Source of the DNA: Ectopseudomonas toyotomiensis
Lineage (GTDB): Bacteria; Pseudomonadota; Gammaproteobacteria; Pseudomonadales; Pseudomonadaceae
Length of the DNA stretch: 64,000 bases
Direction: 5' to 3'
Assembly (NCBI RefSeq): GCF_900115695.1
Contig: NZ_FOXK01000006.1
Location: 124,001 to 188,000, forward strand
Shown in pieces: positions 53,304-62,418 of this stretch (position 1 is the first letter of the stretch; each line of letters begins with the position of its first letter). A model generated the notes under the pieces. It was given only the letters and a program-made list of their open reading frames with translations. It did not search any database and was not told the DNA's origin. Position numbers and translations under genes: made by a program.

Positions 53304-54182
53304 ATGAACATCATCACGCTGCTTCTGCCCTACCAACCGCCCTGGGACTGGCAACAGTTCCACAGCCATTTCGCTCTGCGCGCGATTCCCGGGCTGGAGT
53401 CACTGAGCGCGAACAGCTACAGCCGCGGCTTCAGCATCGACCGCGCACCCGGCTGGTTTCGGGTTGCCCCGCTGCCAGGGCAGAACGCGCTGGAACTGCG
53501 CTGCCGCCTGGCCTCGCCCGCACATCTCGACCAACTCGAACAGCGCGTGCGGCGCATGTTCGATCTCGACAGCGAGCCCGAGGCAATTGCCCTGCACCTG
53601 AGCGCTGACGAACTGCTCGCGCCACTGCTGCAGCGCAACCCCGGCCTGCGCCTGCCGGTGGCGTTCGATCCGTTCGAACAGGCGGTGCGCGCCATCGTCG
53701 GCCAGCAGGTCACGGTCAAGGCGGCGGTCACCATAGTCGGGCGCCTGGTACAGCGTGTCGGCACACTGATCGAAACGCCGGAAACACTGGGCATCAGCCA
53801 TCTGTTCCCCTCACCGCAGGCGCTTGCCGAGGCCGACCTGACTGGTATCGGCATGCCCGGTAAACGCGTGCAGTGCCTGCAGCATTTCGCCGCGCGCATT
53901 GCCGATGGCGGCCTGAAACTGCATCTGGCCGATGGCAGTGCAGCACTGATCGAACAGCTATGCGCCCTGCCAGGCATTGGCCCGTGGACTGCGGAGTACA
54001 TCGCCCTGCGCGCATTCGGTGAGGGCGACGCCTTTCCCGCCAGCGACCTGGGGTTGCTCAAGGCGCCGGTATGGGGAACGGAAGGTATCGATGCGCGCCG
54101 CCTGAAAGCACGCGCGGAAGCCTGGCGCCCGTGGCGCGCTTATGCGGCGGCGCATCTCTGGCATAACTATTCGGGAGGCTGA
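53304..54182 (+). CDS. alkA: DNA-3-methyladenine glycosylase II (AlkA)
   Basis: AlkA removes alkylated bases from DNA. The 292-residue protein starts MNIITLLLPYQPPWDWQQF. The N-terminal AlkA domain is followed by the HhH-GPD glycosylase domain: AIVGQQVTVKAAVTIVGRLV, then LCALPGIGPWTAEYIALRA (hairpin) and FPASDLGLLK with the catalytic Asp. ATG 53304 is chosen; the upstream frame holds the REP pair. ogt follows 3 bases after its stop, so the two repair genes are cotranscribed. Confidence 0.95.
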   Translation: MNIITLLLPYQPPWDWQQFHSHFALRAIPGLESLSANSYSRGFSIDRAPGWFRVAPLPGQNALELRCRLASPAHLDQLEQRVRRMFDLDSEPEAIALHLSADELLAPLLQRNPGLRLPVAFDPFEQAVRAIVGQQVTVKAAVTIVGRLVQRVGTLIETPETLGISHLFPSPQALAEADLTGIGMPGKRVQCLQHFAARIADGGLKLHLADGSAALIEQLCALPGIGPWTAEYIALRAFGEGDAFPASDLGLLKAPVWGTEGIDARRLKARAEAWRPWRAYAAAHLWHNYSGG

Positions 54183-54185
54183 GTC

Positions 54186-54683
54186 ATGCATTACCGCTAC
54201 CACGACAGCCCCGTCGGTCCGCTGCTGATCGCAGCCGACGACAGCGGCCTGCAACTGTTGCTGATGGAGCTGGACAGCCGGCCCTGGCGCATCGAAGACC
54301 ATTGGCAGCCCGCTGGCCGTGAGCTGGACGCCGTGTGCAGCCAGCTCGATGAATACTTCGCCGGCAAGCGCCGTCAGTTCGAACTGCGCCTGGCGCCGAG
54401 GGGCACGGCATTCCAGCAGGCGGTCTGGCAGGCGCTGTTGGCCATTCCATACGGTCGCACCTGCAGCTATTCGGAGCTGGCCAATGTCATCGGCAGACCG
54501 CAGGCCGTACGCGCGGTGGGGACAGCCAATGGCGCCAACCCCATCTCTATCATCGTGCCCTGCCACCGCGTGATCGGCCGGGACGGCAGCCTGACCGGCT
54601 ATGCCGGTGGCCTGCCGCGCAAGCAGCAGTTGCTGGAACTCGAGGGTGTATTGCAGCCAACGCAGGCGCAACTGGCTTTGTAA
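54186..54683 (+). CDS. ogt: Methylated-DNA--protein-cysteine methyltransferase
   Basis: A 165-residue suicide repair protein that moves alkyl groups from O6-alkylguanine (and O4-alkylthymine) to its own Cys. The active motif is IIVPCHRVIGRDGSLTGYAG with the acceptor Cys. The helix-turn-helix includes YGRTCSYSELANVIGRPQAV. GGGAGG lies 7 bases before the ATG. Partnership with alkA in an operon resembles the Ada-type response, though no Ada regulator is present. Confidence 0.95.
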   Translation: MHYRYHDSPVGPLLIAADDSGLQLLLMELDSRPWRIEDHWQPAGRELDAVCSQLDEYFAGKRRQFELRLAPRGTAFQQAVWQALLAIPYGRTCSYSELANVIGRPQAVRAVGTANGANPISIIVPCHRVIGRDGSLTGYAGGLPRKQQLLELEGVLQPTQAQLAL

Positions 54684-54705
54684 CCAGACTCTTTACGAAA
54701 AGTGC

Positions 54706-55263
54706 CTAGGGCGCGGGTATGCGCGCCAGAGGCTCTGCACGCGGACGTAGGGGCAAAGCCAGAATCAGCCCTTCGCCCGAAGCGGGAAAGATACCGGTCA
54801 AGGCGGTGATATTGACCTGATGGGAAACCAGCACCAACGGCGCGCCAGCAGGCAGTTGGTTGATCGAGCGAATCAGCTCGGCGGTCTGCTCGGCACCATC
54901 CGTGGGCTGCCCGAAGAATGAATCCAGCGCTGCCAATGGTTGTACCGGGCCGCGCTGCATGTTGCTGGCCGTGTCCAGCGCGCGGCACCAGCGACTGCTG
55001 AGAAGCCGCGGCTGTTCGATCCCCTGACGCGCGAGCAACTCGCCCCAGCGCCGGGCCTCGGCACGCCCTTGAGCGTTGAGGTTGCGCTGGGTTGCGCATT
55101 GTCCCAGGCGAAAGTTCGCCGGGTCGCCCGTACCCGGCGCGGTGGCGTGACGCATGAGTATCAGCGCGCGACCTTCGCGCAGTGCCTGCCAGGCGTCGGC
55201 GTTATCTGCCGCCACACTGAACAGCGGCAGCAGCGCCAAGGCCAGCAGCCACAGGCGAGTCAT
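54706..55263 (-). CDS. Periplasmic histidine phosphatase family protein
   Basis: A 185-residue protein with a signal peptide (LLALALLPLFSVAADN) and a histidine-phosphatase motif ALILMRHATAPG, with Arg in FRLGQC. The second His is in LVLVSHQVNITALTG. It belongs to the Ais/SixA-like branch of the family; the substrate is unknown. The start at 55263 overlaps the small membrane protein stop by ATGA, so the two are coupled. Confidence 0.85.
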   Translation of the reverse strand: MTRLWLLALALLPLFSVAADNADAWQALREGRALILMRHATAPGTGDPANFRLGQCATQRNLNAQGRAEARRWGELLARQGIEQPRLLSSRWCRALDTASNMQRGPVQPLAALDSFFGQPTDGAEQTAELIRSINQLPAGAPLVLVSHQVNITALTGIFPASGEGLILALPLRPRAEPLARIPAP

Positions 55264-55451
55264 ATTCTGACGTTGCCGCGCGGCCCCATCAGCGCCCAGA
55301 TGATCAGACCGATAACCGGCAACAGCACGATCAGCAGAATCCATAGAATCTTGATTCCAGTTTCCGCGTTGCTCTTGACCACGTTGATGATGGCCCAGAT
55401 ATCCAAGGCCAGGATGACCAGGCCGAGCAGCCCATTGAAGGTAGAACCCAT
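55260..55451 (-). CDS. PLDc_N-type small membrane protein
   Basis: A 63-residue protein with two transmembrane helices (GLLGLVILALDIWAIINVV and ILWILLIVLLPVIGLIIWAL) ending in a GPRGN-type motif. This is the phospholipase-D nuclease N-terminal-like (PLDc_N) family, also found as free-standing small proteins. CAGGAG lies 7 bases upstream of the ATG. The function is unknown. The downstream phosphatase start overlaps its stop. Confidence 0.8.
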   Translation of the reverse strand: MGSTFNGLLGLVILALDIWAIINVVKSNAETGIKILWILLIVLLPVIGLIIWALMGPRGNVRI

Positions 55452-55512
55452 GACGACACTCCTGTCTGAAAGGTTGCCTGCATAGGATAGTCGGTGACTG
55501 GCGCGGGTTCCC

Positions 55513-56052
55513 TCAATCACCCAGGCGCGGAAAACGGCTGGCGATATCGTCGCCCGTCCGCTCTGGCGTCTCGTCGCCAAGGCTCAGGCGCAGCGCCAGC
55601 ACGTGCGGTTCTTCACCCAGGTCGAACCAGTGACGAGTGCCGGCCGGTAGCGTCAGCAGGTCGCCACGCTCACCCTGCAGCACATACACGTAGCCATCCA
55701 GATGCACGCTGAGCTGGGCGAAACCACCCAGGAACAACCAGGTACTGGCGCTAGACTGCACTTGCTCGTCCAGATAACGCGCGCGCAGCTCCAGTTTCTG
55801 CGGATGATTGCGTTGCAGGTTGAACAGCTCCTGCTGCACATGCCCTTCCTTGCCCATGAATGCCTGCAGCCACAGACCATAGGCCGCATCGAACTCGGCT
55901 TGCTCGCAACCAGGGCGCAACGCAGCCGGCAATTCCAGCTGGCGATAGTCGATTCCCGCCGCGGACAGGGTGCTGGCGATATCATCGGCGTGGTTGAGAA
56001 CCTTGTTCGGCAGTTCCGGGGAGGTGTGCAGGTGGACGGCGAGGCTGCTCAT
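55513..56052 (-). CDS. Acireductone-dioxygenase-like cupin without metal ligands
   Basis: A 179-residue protein with the layout of acireductone dioxygenase (ARD). RYLDEQVQSSASTWLFLGGF and GDLLTLPAGTRHWFDLGEEP correspond to the ARD metal-binding segments. The normal HxHxxxE motif reads QVQSSAS, so at least three of the four metal ligands are gone; only the TRHWFD His remains. It is therefore probably not an ARD. The genomic place (next to the MFS gene and aroC) matches a remembered P. aeruginosa cupin (PA1683). ATG 56052 is chosen. Confidence 0.8.
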   Translation of the reverse strand: MSSLAVHLHTSPELPNKVLNHADDIASTLSAAGIDYRQLELPAALRPGCEQAEFDAAYGLWLQAFMGKEGHVQQELFNLQRNHPQKLELRARYLDEQVQSSASTWLFLGGFAQLSVHLDGYVYVLQGERGDLLTLPAGTRHWFDLGEEPHVLALRLSLGDETPERTGDDIASRFPRLGD

Positions 56053-56068
56053 GAAGGGTTCACTCGAT

Positions 56069-57220
56069 TCAGGGCCGCTCGGGCGGCAGACGGGTGGCAA
56101 TGATGAAGGCTGCCAGCAAGGCTACCAGACTGGCGATGGCGAAGGTCCAGGCCGGGCCCAGGCCCTTCCAGCTGTAACCGGCATACAGCGCGCCCAACGC
56201 ACCGCCGATGCCAGCCAGGCTGACATACAGCGCCTGGGCCTGGCCCTGCTGGCGATCGGCGAAACTGCGCTGCACGAAGTGGATACAGGCGGCATGGAAC
56301 GCGCCGAAGGTGGCGGCGTGCATACACTGCGCCAGCAACAGCACCGGCAGGTACTCGGGCAGACTGCCTAGCAGCAGCCAGCGCACGGCGGTGATCAGGA
56401 AGCTGGCCAGTAACACGGCGCGCAGCGAGTAGCGCTGCAGCAGCCGCGCCATGACCAGAAACAGCAGGATCTCCGCCACCACCCCCAACGCCCAGAATAA
56501 CCCGATGGCGCCACGGCTGTAGCCAACACCCTCAAGATGCAGAGTGAGGAAGGTGTAGTACGGGCCGTTGCTCAGTTGCATCAACCCGACGCAAACGTAG
56601 AACGCGAGGATGCCGGGGCGGCGCAATTGGCGCACAAAGCCCTCCGACTCCAGCGGACTAGGACGCAGCACAGGCTGTGCATTGGGCACCCAGAAACTGC
56701 TGATGACGATACCAGCCATGATCACCAGCAACGCTGCCGGATACGCATCCAGGCTCAGCCACTCGAACAGCAGGCCGAGGCCGACCACGGCGACGATGAA
56801 GCCGATGCTGCCCCACAGGCGAATCTGGCTGTAACGCGCCGCCTGCTCAAGCAGGTGGGCCAGGGTGATGACCTCGAACTGCGGCAGCACCGCATGCCAG
56901 AAGAAGGCGTGGGTGGCCATGATCAGCGCCAGCCAGGCGTAGCTTTGGCTGAAGAAGATGCCGGCGAAGCAGACCAGGGTGCACAGCGCGCCGAAACGCA
57001 CGATCAACAGGCGCTGACCGGTGTGGTCACCCAGCCAACCCCAGAGGTTCGGTGCCAGGCAGCGCATCAGCATGGGAATGGCGATCAACTCGCCGATCCG
57101 CGCCGGGGAAAAGCCCAGATGGTCGAAGTACAGCGCCAGGAACGGCGCCGTACCCCCGAGCAGAGCGAAGTAGAAGAAGTAGAAACCGGACAACCGCCAG
57201 TAAGGCAGGGCCGCGCTCAT
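56069..57220 (-). CDS. MFS transporter, HcaT/MFS_1_like type
   Basis: A 383-residue major-facilitator protein with 12 predicted helices. The N-terminal YWRLSGFYFFYFALLGGTAP and FLALYFDHLGFSPARIGEL are typical of the 3-phenylpropionate permease-like (MFS_1_like) group. PNLWGWLGDHTGQRLLIV is the MFS cytoplasmic loop. The substrate is unknown. It lies between the cupin (17 bases after its stop) and aroC (14 bases before its start), all in one direction, so they may share a transcript. Confidence 0.9.
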   Translation of the reverse strand: MSAALPYWRLSGFYFFYFALLGGTAPFLALYFDHLGFSPARIGELIAIPMLMRCLAPNLWGWLGDHTGQRLLIVRFGALCTLVCFAGIFFSQSYAWLALIMATHAFFWHAVLPQFEVITLAHLLEQAARYSQIRLWGSIGFIVAVVGLGLLFEWLSLDAYPAALLVIMAGIVISSFWVPNAQPVLRPSPLESEGFVRQLRRPGILAFYVCVGLMQLSNGPYYTFLTLHLEGVGYSRGAIGLFWALGVVAEILLFLVMARLLQRYSLRAVLLASFLITAVRWLLLGSLPEYLPVLLLAQCMHAATFGAFHAACIHFVQRSFADRQQGQAQALYVSLAGIGGALGALYAGYSWKGLGPAWTFAIASLVALLAAFIIATRLPPERP

Positions 57221-57233
57221 GCCGCCGTCCGGC

Positions 57234-58325
57234 TCACAGTTGTGGCAGCACCGGTGTGGTGACGCGCACGTCGGCGTTCTGCGCGCGATGACGCAGCAGA
57301 TGATCCATCAGCACGATGGCCATCATCGCCTCGGCGATCGGCGTGGCACGAATGCCCACGCAGGGGTCGTGACGACCCTTGGTGATTACATCCACCGGGT
57401 TGCCGTCGACGTCGATGGAACGCCCCGGTGTGGTGATGCTGGAGGTCGGCTTGAGCGCCAGGTGGGCGACGATCGGCTGGCCGCTGGAGATGCCACCGAG
57501 AATGCCGCCGGCGTTGTTGGAGAGGAAACCTTCCGGCGTCAGTTCGTCGCGGTGTTCGGTGCCGCGCTGGGCGACGCAGGCGAAACCGGCGCCGATCTCC
57601 ACGCCCTTGACTGCGTTGATGCTCATCAAGGCATGGGCCAGTTCGGCGTCGAGGCGGTCGAAGATCGGCTCGCCGAGCCCTGGCATCACCCCTTCGGCAA
57701 CCACGGTGATCTTCGCGCCGACCGAGTCCTGGTCACGGCGCAGCTGGTCCATGTAGGCCTCGAGCTCCGCTACCTTGTCCGGGTCGGGGCTGAAGAAGGC
57801 GTTCTGCTCGACGCTGTCCCAGGTCTTGAACGGAATCTCGATAGGGCCGAGCTGGCTCATGTAGCCACGGATGACGATGCCCTGGCTGGCCAGGAATTTC
57901 TTGGCGATGGCGCCGGCCGCCACGCGCATGGCAGTTTCGCGCGCCGAGCTGCGGCCACCGCCACGGTAGTCGCGGATACCGTACTTGTGGTGGTAGGTGT
58001 AGTCGGCATGCGCCGGACGGAACAGATCCTTGATCGCCGAATAGTCCTTGGACTTCTGGTCGGTGTTGCGGATCAGCAGGCCGATGGAGCAGCCGGTAGT
58101 CTTGCCCTCGAACACGCCGGAGAGGATTTCCACCTCGTCGGCTTCCTGGCGCTGCGTGGTGTGGCGACTGGTGCCGGGCTTGCGGCGGTCGAGGTCGCGC
58201 TGCAGGTCTTCCAGGGAGATCTCGACACCGGGCGGGCAACCGTCGACGATGGCGACCAGCGCCGGGCCATGGCTTTCGCCAGCGGTGGTGACGGTGAACA
58301 GCTTGCCGTAGGTATTGCCGGACAT
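57234..58325 (-). CDS. aroC: Chorismate synthase
   Basis: AroC makes chorismate, the last step of the shikimate pathway, with reduced FMN. The 363-residue protein begins [20 protein letters not shown] and has the signatures [34 protein letters not shown] and [17 protein letters not shown]. It is the first of the aroC-MFS-cupin group. The plus strand of this gene holds a long open frame that is not coding. Confidence 0.98.
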   Translation of the reverse strand: MSGNTYGKLFTVTTAGESHGPALVAIVDGCPPGVEISLEDLQRDLDRRKPGTSRHTTQRQEADEVEILSGVFEGKTTGCSIGLLIRNTDQKSKDYSAIKDLFRPAHADYTYHHKYGIRDYRGGGRSSARETAMRVAAGAIAKKFLASQGIVIRGYMSQLGPIEIPFKTWDSVEQNAFFSPDPDKVAELEAYMDQLRRDQDSVGAKITVVAEGVMPGLGEPIFDRLDAELAHALMSINAVKGVEIGAGFACVAQRGTEHRDELTPEGFLSNNAGGILGGISSGQPIVAHLALKPTSSITTPGRSIDVDGNPVDVITKGRHDPCVGIRATPIAEAMMAIVLMDHLLRHRAQNADVRVTTPVLPQL

Positions 58326-58479
58326 GGGAAGACGCTCCGCGAGATTCAGCTCAGGCCCGGCGCTGCGCAGGCCCGATTCACAAGGTGGGCGAGTATACCT
58401 GCCACCTTCTTGCAGTTCACCCCGAACCTTGCCCCGCAGTCAGCGTCCAATGCCAACCTGCCACTACCCTACCCTCATC

Positions 58480-59442
58480 ATGCTGCGAGCCCTGCTCTTG
58501 ACCCTCACCCTGATCACCAGCCTGGCCCAGGCCAGCACCACCCGACAACTGCCCATCAGCCTCGACACCGACCAGGGCACCCTGTACGGCAGCCTGCTGG
58601 TGCCGCAGAGCGACAAGCCGGTGCCGGTAGCACTGCTGATCGCCGGCTCAGGCCCCACCGACCGTGATGGCAACAACCCCGAGGGTGGCCACAACGATGC
58701 ACTGAAGAAGCTGGCCCAGGTCTTGGCGCGTAATGGCATCGCCAGCCTGCGCTATGACAAGCGCGGCGTCGCCGCCAGCCGCGCCGCCACGCCAGACGAA
58801 AAGGACCTCAGCGTCGAGCGCTATGTGACCGACGCCGAAGGCTGGGCCAGGCTGCTCAGGGACGATCCGCGTTTTGATCGACTGATTCTCATCGGTCACA
58901 GCGAAGGCGCAATGATCGCCAGCCTGGCCGCCCCCGCTAGTCAGGCCGATGCCCTGGTGTCCATTGCCGGCCCCGCCTACCCCATCGGCCAGGTGCTGGA
59001 TATGCAACTGGCCATGCGCCTGCCGCCATCCTTGCTGGCCGAGAGCCGGCACATCCTCGCCAACCTGATCCGCGGCAAACTACAGCCGCAGGTGCCAAAA
59101 GAGCTGCAAGCGATCTATCGCCCCAGCGTGCAGCCCTACCTGATCAGCCTGCTGCGCCAGGACCCGGCGGAAAACTTCGCCGCGCTGCAGGTTCCCGCAC
59201 TGATCGTGCAAGGCACCCACGACGCCCAGGTCAGCCCGGACAACGCCGAAGCTCTCAAGCAGGCCAAGCCCGATGCCGAACTGGCGATGATCGCCGGCAT
59301 GAACCACGTCATGCGCATCACTCCGGCGCCCTGGAACGAACAGCTGGCGTCCTACGACGATCCGCAGCTACCCTTGGCCCGTGCGCTGGGCGAACGGATC
59401 CTCTCCTTCATTCGCTCCAGTGCTGAGGAAAATGGCCGATAA
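58480..59442 (+). CDS. Periplasmic alpha/beta hydrolase
   Basis: A 320-residue secreted hydrolase. The signal peptide is MLRALLLTLTLITSLAQAS. The catalytic Ser is in LIGHSEGAMIASLA, preceded by ASLRYDKRGVAASRA and LIAGSGPTDRDGNNP, typical of the YqiK/dienelactone-like esterases. The acid and His are in VPALIVQGTHDAQVS and GMNHVMRIT. ATG 58480 is chosen (58450 is also in frame). The substrate is unknown. It is divergent from aroC. Confidence 0.85.
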   Translation: MLRALLLTLTLITSLAQASTTRQLPISLDTDQGTLYGSLLVPQSDKPVPVALLIAGSGPTDRDGNNPEGGHNDALKKLAQVLARNGIASLRYDKRGVAASRAATPDEKDLSVERYVTDAEGWARLLRDDPRFDRLILIGHSEGAMIASLAAPASQADALVSIAGPAYPIGQVLDMQLAMRLPPSLLAESRHILANLIRGKLQPQVPKELQAIYRPSVQPYLISLLRQDPAENFAALQVPALIVQGTHDAQVSPDNAEALKQAKPDAELAMIAGMNHVMRITPAPWNEQLASYDDPQLPLARALGERILSFIRSSAEENGR

Positions 59443-59478
59443 CGCATCGAAGGCCATCGAACAGTACACAGGACGCCC

Positions 59479-60279
59479 ATGAGCGAAAACCCAGCCCCGC
59501 AGGCACCAGCGCCAGATGCCGAAGCTGCGACAAGCGAAACGCCTGCCGCGCCGCATCCCTGGGCGGACCTGCCAGCCGAGCAATTCAGCCTGCTGCGTCT
59601 GGCGCCACTGCCCGTCGACCGGGAAACCGGCCCGCGGCCACTGCGCTTCGTCCAGCTTGGCCGGGTAGAACGCCACGCCAAAGACACGAGCCTGTTGCGC
59701 CTGACCATTCAGGTGCCCGGCCAGCGCCTGCATCGCCACAATAACCTGCTGGAGGTGTGGGCCGACCACCAGCGCAAGGAGGTTCGCTTCGGCCCCGACA
59801 AGGGCCTCAGCGTAGAACCGGCCAATCGCGGCCTGGGGCGCTTTCTCATGGCGCAGGGCATTGCCTGGGCGCGCAAGCAGTACGCGCACTATCAGGTCGA
59901 GGGCGCCGCCCTGCCGACCAAGGACAATTTCAACGACGCCGCCCGCGCCCGCCGTGACCACGCGCTGAAGGCGCAGGGTTTCACCATCGAGTACAGCGAC
60001 CCGTTGCAACTCAAGCCCTTCTACAGCGCACCGCGAGTCAGTTCGCTGCATGGCGACTGGCATGCCGAGAAGGTGCAGATCATCGAGTTGCTGGACGCCG
60101 CGGCGATGCTGCAGCAGGCCGACCAGACGCTGCAGGAGCAGGACGTCAAACTGCGCAAGCTGGAAGATCGGCTCGAGCGTCTCAAGCGTGAAGACAGTGG
60201 CCTGCGCTTCACCATCACCTGCCTGGTGGCGTTCAGCCTGTTTCAGGCCGGCCTGCTGATCTGGATCGCCACGCGCTGA
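59479..60279 (+). CDS. C-terminally anchored coiled-coil protein
   Basis: A 266-residue protein. The N-terminal tail is Pro/Ala-rich and acidic; the middle has RFVQLGRVERHAKDTSLLRL and GLGRFLMAQGIAWARKQYAH, a conserved region of unknown role. Residues about 190-235 are coiled coil (TLQEQDVKLRKLEDRLERLK), and a transmembrane helix ends the protein (FTITCLVAFSLFQAGLLIWI). A similar gene follows the hydrolase in P. aeruginosa (PA1679, by memory). The function is unknown. Confidence 0.75.
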   Translation: MSENPAPQAPAPDAEAATSETPAAPHPWADLPAEQFSLLRLAPLPVDRETGPRPLRFVQLGRVERHAKDTSLLRLTIQVPGQRLHRHNNLLEVWADHQRKEVRFGPDKGLSVEPANRGLGRFLMAQGIAWARKQYAHYQVEGAALPTKDNFNDAARARRDHALKAQGFTIEYSDPLQLKPFYSAPRVSSLHGDWHAEKVQIIELLDAAAMLQQADQTLQEQDVKLRKLEDRLERLKREDSGLRFTITCLVAFSLFQAGLLIWIATR

Positions 60280-60420
60280 GAGCCTATTTACGATCATCTG
60301 CGCGTCGGCGCTACTGCGTTGAAAACAAGCTCGAAATGCTCATGTACAAAAGTACACTCCGCTTTCTCGCTTGTTTTCGCCTTGTATCGCTCTAGCTCGA
60401 AAGATCGTAAACAGCCTCTC
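60278..60420. repeat. 143-bp MITE-like element with imperfect terminal inverted repeats
   Basis: The left end GAGAGCCTATTTACGATC (60278-60295) and the right end GATCGTAAACAGCCTCTC (60403-60420) are complementary at 16 of 18 positions. Inside, another inverted pair (GCGTTGAAAACAAGC with GCTTGTTTTCGC) flanks TGTACAAAAGTACA. The left end overlaps the last codons of the preceding gene. I recognise this as a repeat common in Pseudomonas intergenic spaces. Confidence 0.75.
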
Positions 60421-60457
60421 CTGGCGGCTCACACGACCTAACGTAGCGCACCGCGTA

Positions 60458-61378
60458 TCAACCTTCGATGCGCGAACGAAACAGTTGCTGATGCTCGCGG
60501 CACTGCTTGGCCGCCAGCAGGAACACGCCATGGCCACCGCGCTGGAAGTCCAGCCAGGTGAAATCCACTTCCGGGTACAGCGCTTCGACATGCACCTGGC
60601 TGTTGCCCACCTCGACGATCAGCACGCCACGCTCGGTGAGGTGATCGGCCGCCTCGGCCAGCATGCGTCGCACCAGATCCAGGCCATCATTGCCGCAGGC
60701 CAGGCCCATCTCCGGCTCGTGCTGGTATTCGGCCGGCATGTCGGCGAAGTCCTCGGCGTCGACATAGGGCGGGTTGGAGACGATCAGGTCGAAACGCTGC
60801 CCCGGCAACCCGGCAAAGCCATCACCCTGCACGCAGTACACGCGCTCCTCCAGGCCGTGGCGCTCGATATTGAGGTTGGCCACCTCCAGCGCGTCGAACG
60901 ATAGATCGCCCAGCACCACTTCCGCCTCGGGGAATTCGTAGGCGCAGGCGATACCAATGCAGCCGGAGCCGGTGCACAGATCGAGAATGCGCGCCGGCTC
61001 GGTAGGCAGCCAGGGGGAGAAATGGCGATCGATCAGCTCGGCGATCGGCGAGCGCGGCACCAGCACGCGCTCATCGACGACGAAGGGCAAACCGCAGAAC
61101 CAGGCCTCACCGAGCAGGTAGGCGGTGGGTACGCGCTCCTCGATGCGGCGCTTGAGCAGCGTCTGCAGGTGAACGTGCTCGTCGTCTTCCAGACGGCAAT
61201 CGAGATAGGCGTCGGAAATTTCCCAAGGCAGGTGCAGCGCGCCGAGCACCAGCTGACGCGCTTCATCCCAGGCATTGTCGGTGCCGTGGCCGAAGAACAG
61301 TTGCTCGGCCTGAAAACGACTGACGGCCCAGCGGATGTAATCACGCAGGGTACGTAAACGGGTAGTGAGAGCGGTCAC
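60458..61378 (-). CDS. prmB: Ribosomal protein L3 N5-glutamine methyltransferase (PrmB)
   Basis: PrmB methylates a Gln of ribosomal protein L3. The 306-residue protein has the HemK-like AdoMet fold: [20 protein letters not shown] for AdoMet and [20 protein letters not shown] with the NPPY motif that binds the Gln amide. The start is GTG at 61378 with GGAGG upstream. The N-terminal helix region contains [20 protein letters not shown], the PrmB hallmark. It is followed by a MITE-like repeat. Confidence 0.95.
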   Translation of the reverse strand: MTALTTRLRTLRDYIRWAVSRFQAEQLFFGHGTDNAWDEARQLVLGALHLPWEISDAYLDCRLEDDEHVHLQTLLKRRIEERVPTAYLLGEAWFCGLPFVVDERVLVPRSPIAELIDRHFSPWLPTEPARILDLCTGSGCIGIACAYEFPEAEVVLGDLSFDALEVANLNIERHGLEERVYCVQGDGFAGLPGQRFDLIVSNPPYVDAEDFADMPAEYQHEPEMGLACGNDGLDLVRRMLAEAADHLTERGVLIVEVGNSQVHVEALYPEVDFTWLDFQRGGHGVFLLAAKQCREHQQLFRSRIEG

Positions 61379-61456
61379 GGGCGGCCTCCGGAAGAAAAGT
61401 GCGGAAGTTTAGCCCAGTGCGGGTGGCCAGCGCATGAATGACCGGTTAACGAGCGT

Positions 61457-61585
61457 TCATGAGCGCTCGCGCTTCTTACGCAGTGCATCGTCATCGGGAC
61501 GGCGTAGCTCGCGCAGAACGGCGATGGCCACGGCGATGGAGAACAAAAGCCAGAAATGCGGGGAAAACTGCGACAAAAGTGACAT
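61457..61585 (-). CDS. 42-residue small membrane protein
   Basis: ATG 61585 is preceded by AAAAGGAGTTGCC, an excellent ribosome-binding site with 5-base spacing. The product has one hydrophobic helix (HFWLLFSIAVAIAVL) followed by a basic tail (RELRRPDDDALRKKRERS). The gene lies between prmB and the isochorismatase and is easily missed because of its size. The function is unknown; the longer in-frame extension to 61699 lacks support. Confidence 0.6.
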   Translation of the reverse strand: MSLLSQFSPHFWLLFSIAVAIAVLRELRRPDDDALRKKRERS

Positions 61586-61740
61586 GGCAACTCCTTTTGC
61601 GTACGACCCTGAGTCCTTCAGGGCAGTTCCGATTCTGCTCCGGCAAAATGCACCGAGCAAGCCTTGGCGCAGATAGAGGTTCACAGAGCGCCCTGGCAAG
61701 CGGACAATGGCACATCATCACCATCAGCCAGGAGCCCGAG

Positions 61741-62337
61741 ATGTCCCATCCGCAAACCATGTTCCAGCTCACCGGTCGTGGCCACGCACCGGCCAGCCTG
61801 AACAATGCGACCCTGCTGATCATCGATGCCCAGGAAGAGTACCGCAGCGGCGTCCTCGCGCTGCCGGGCCTGGACCCCGCACTGGCAGAGATCGCCAGTC
61901 TGCTGGCAGCAGCGCGCAGTGCCGGTGCCGACATCGTTCACGTCAAACACCTCGGCATTCCCGGCGGCCTCCTCGACCCCAGCGGCCCACGTGGCCGCCA
62001 CCTGCCGGAAGCAGCCCCGCTGGCGGGCGAGATCGTCGTTGAGAAACGCCTGCCGAACGCCTTTGCCGGTACCGAGTTGCATGATCGTTTGCAAGCACTC
62101 GGCCATCTCGATCTGATCGTCTGCGGCTTCATGACCCACTCCAGCGTCAGCACCACCGTGCGCGCAGCCAAGGACTATGGCTACCGCTGCACCCTGGTCG
62201 ATGCTGCCTGCGCTACCCGCGACCTGCCTGCACCGGATGGCAGTGTGATTGCCGCCGCCGAGGTACATCGTATCGAGATGATCGCGCTGGGCGACAATTT
62301 CGCCACTTTGGTGCCACACGCCAAATCGCTGGTGTGA
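61741..62337 (+). CDS. Isochorismatase-like cysteine hydrolase with Ser in place of Cys
   Basis: A 198-residue protein of the isochorismatase/nicotinamidase fold. Asp is in LLIIDAQEEYRSG and Lys in VVEKRLPNAFAGTEL. The usual nucleophile segment (family M-M-T-H-x-C-V-x-x-T) reads CGFMTHSSVSTTVRAA, so Cys is Ser. The activity is therefore doubtful. ATG 61741 has GGAG 6 bases upstream. A similar gene lies next to prmB in P. aeruginosa (PA1677, by memory). The substrate is unknown. Confidence 0.88.
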   Translation: MSHPQTMFQLTGRGHAPASLNNATLLIIDAQEEYRSGVLALPGLDPALAEIASLLAAARSAGADIVHVKHLGIPGGLLDPSGPRGRHLPEAAPLAGEIVVEKRLPNAFAGTELHDRLQALGHLDLIVCGFMTHSSVSTTVRAAKDYGYRCTLVDAACATRDLPAPDGSVIAAAEVHRIEMIALGDNFATLVPHAKSLV

Positions 62338-62418
62338 AACCTGTAGCAGTATCGCCAGCGCTGCGGAACCCGGACACGACCAGCCGGTCATACCGGCGAT
62401 AAGCCAAAGGAAATCGGA

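Noticed and set aside
57219..58667. 482-codon plus-strand frame opposite aroC
   Set aside because: aroC on the other strand is certain; this frame ends in low-complexity sequence and runs through the hydrolase start.
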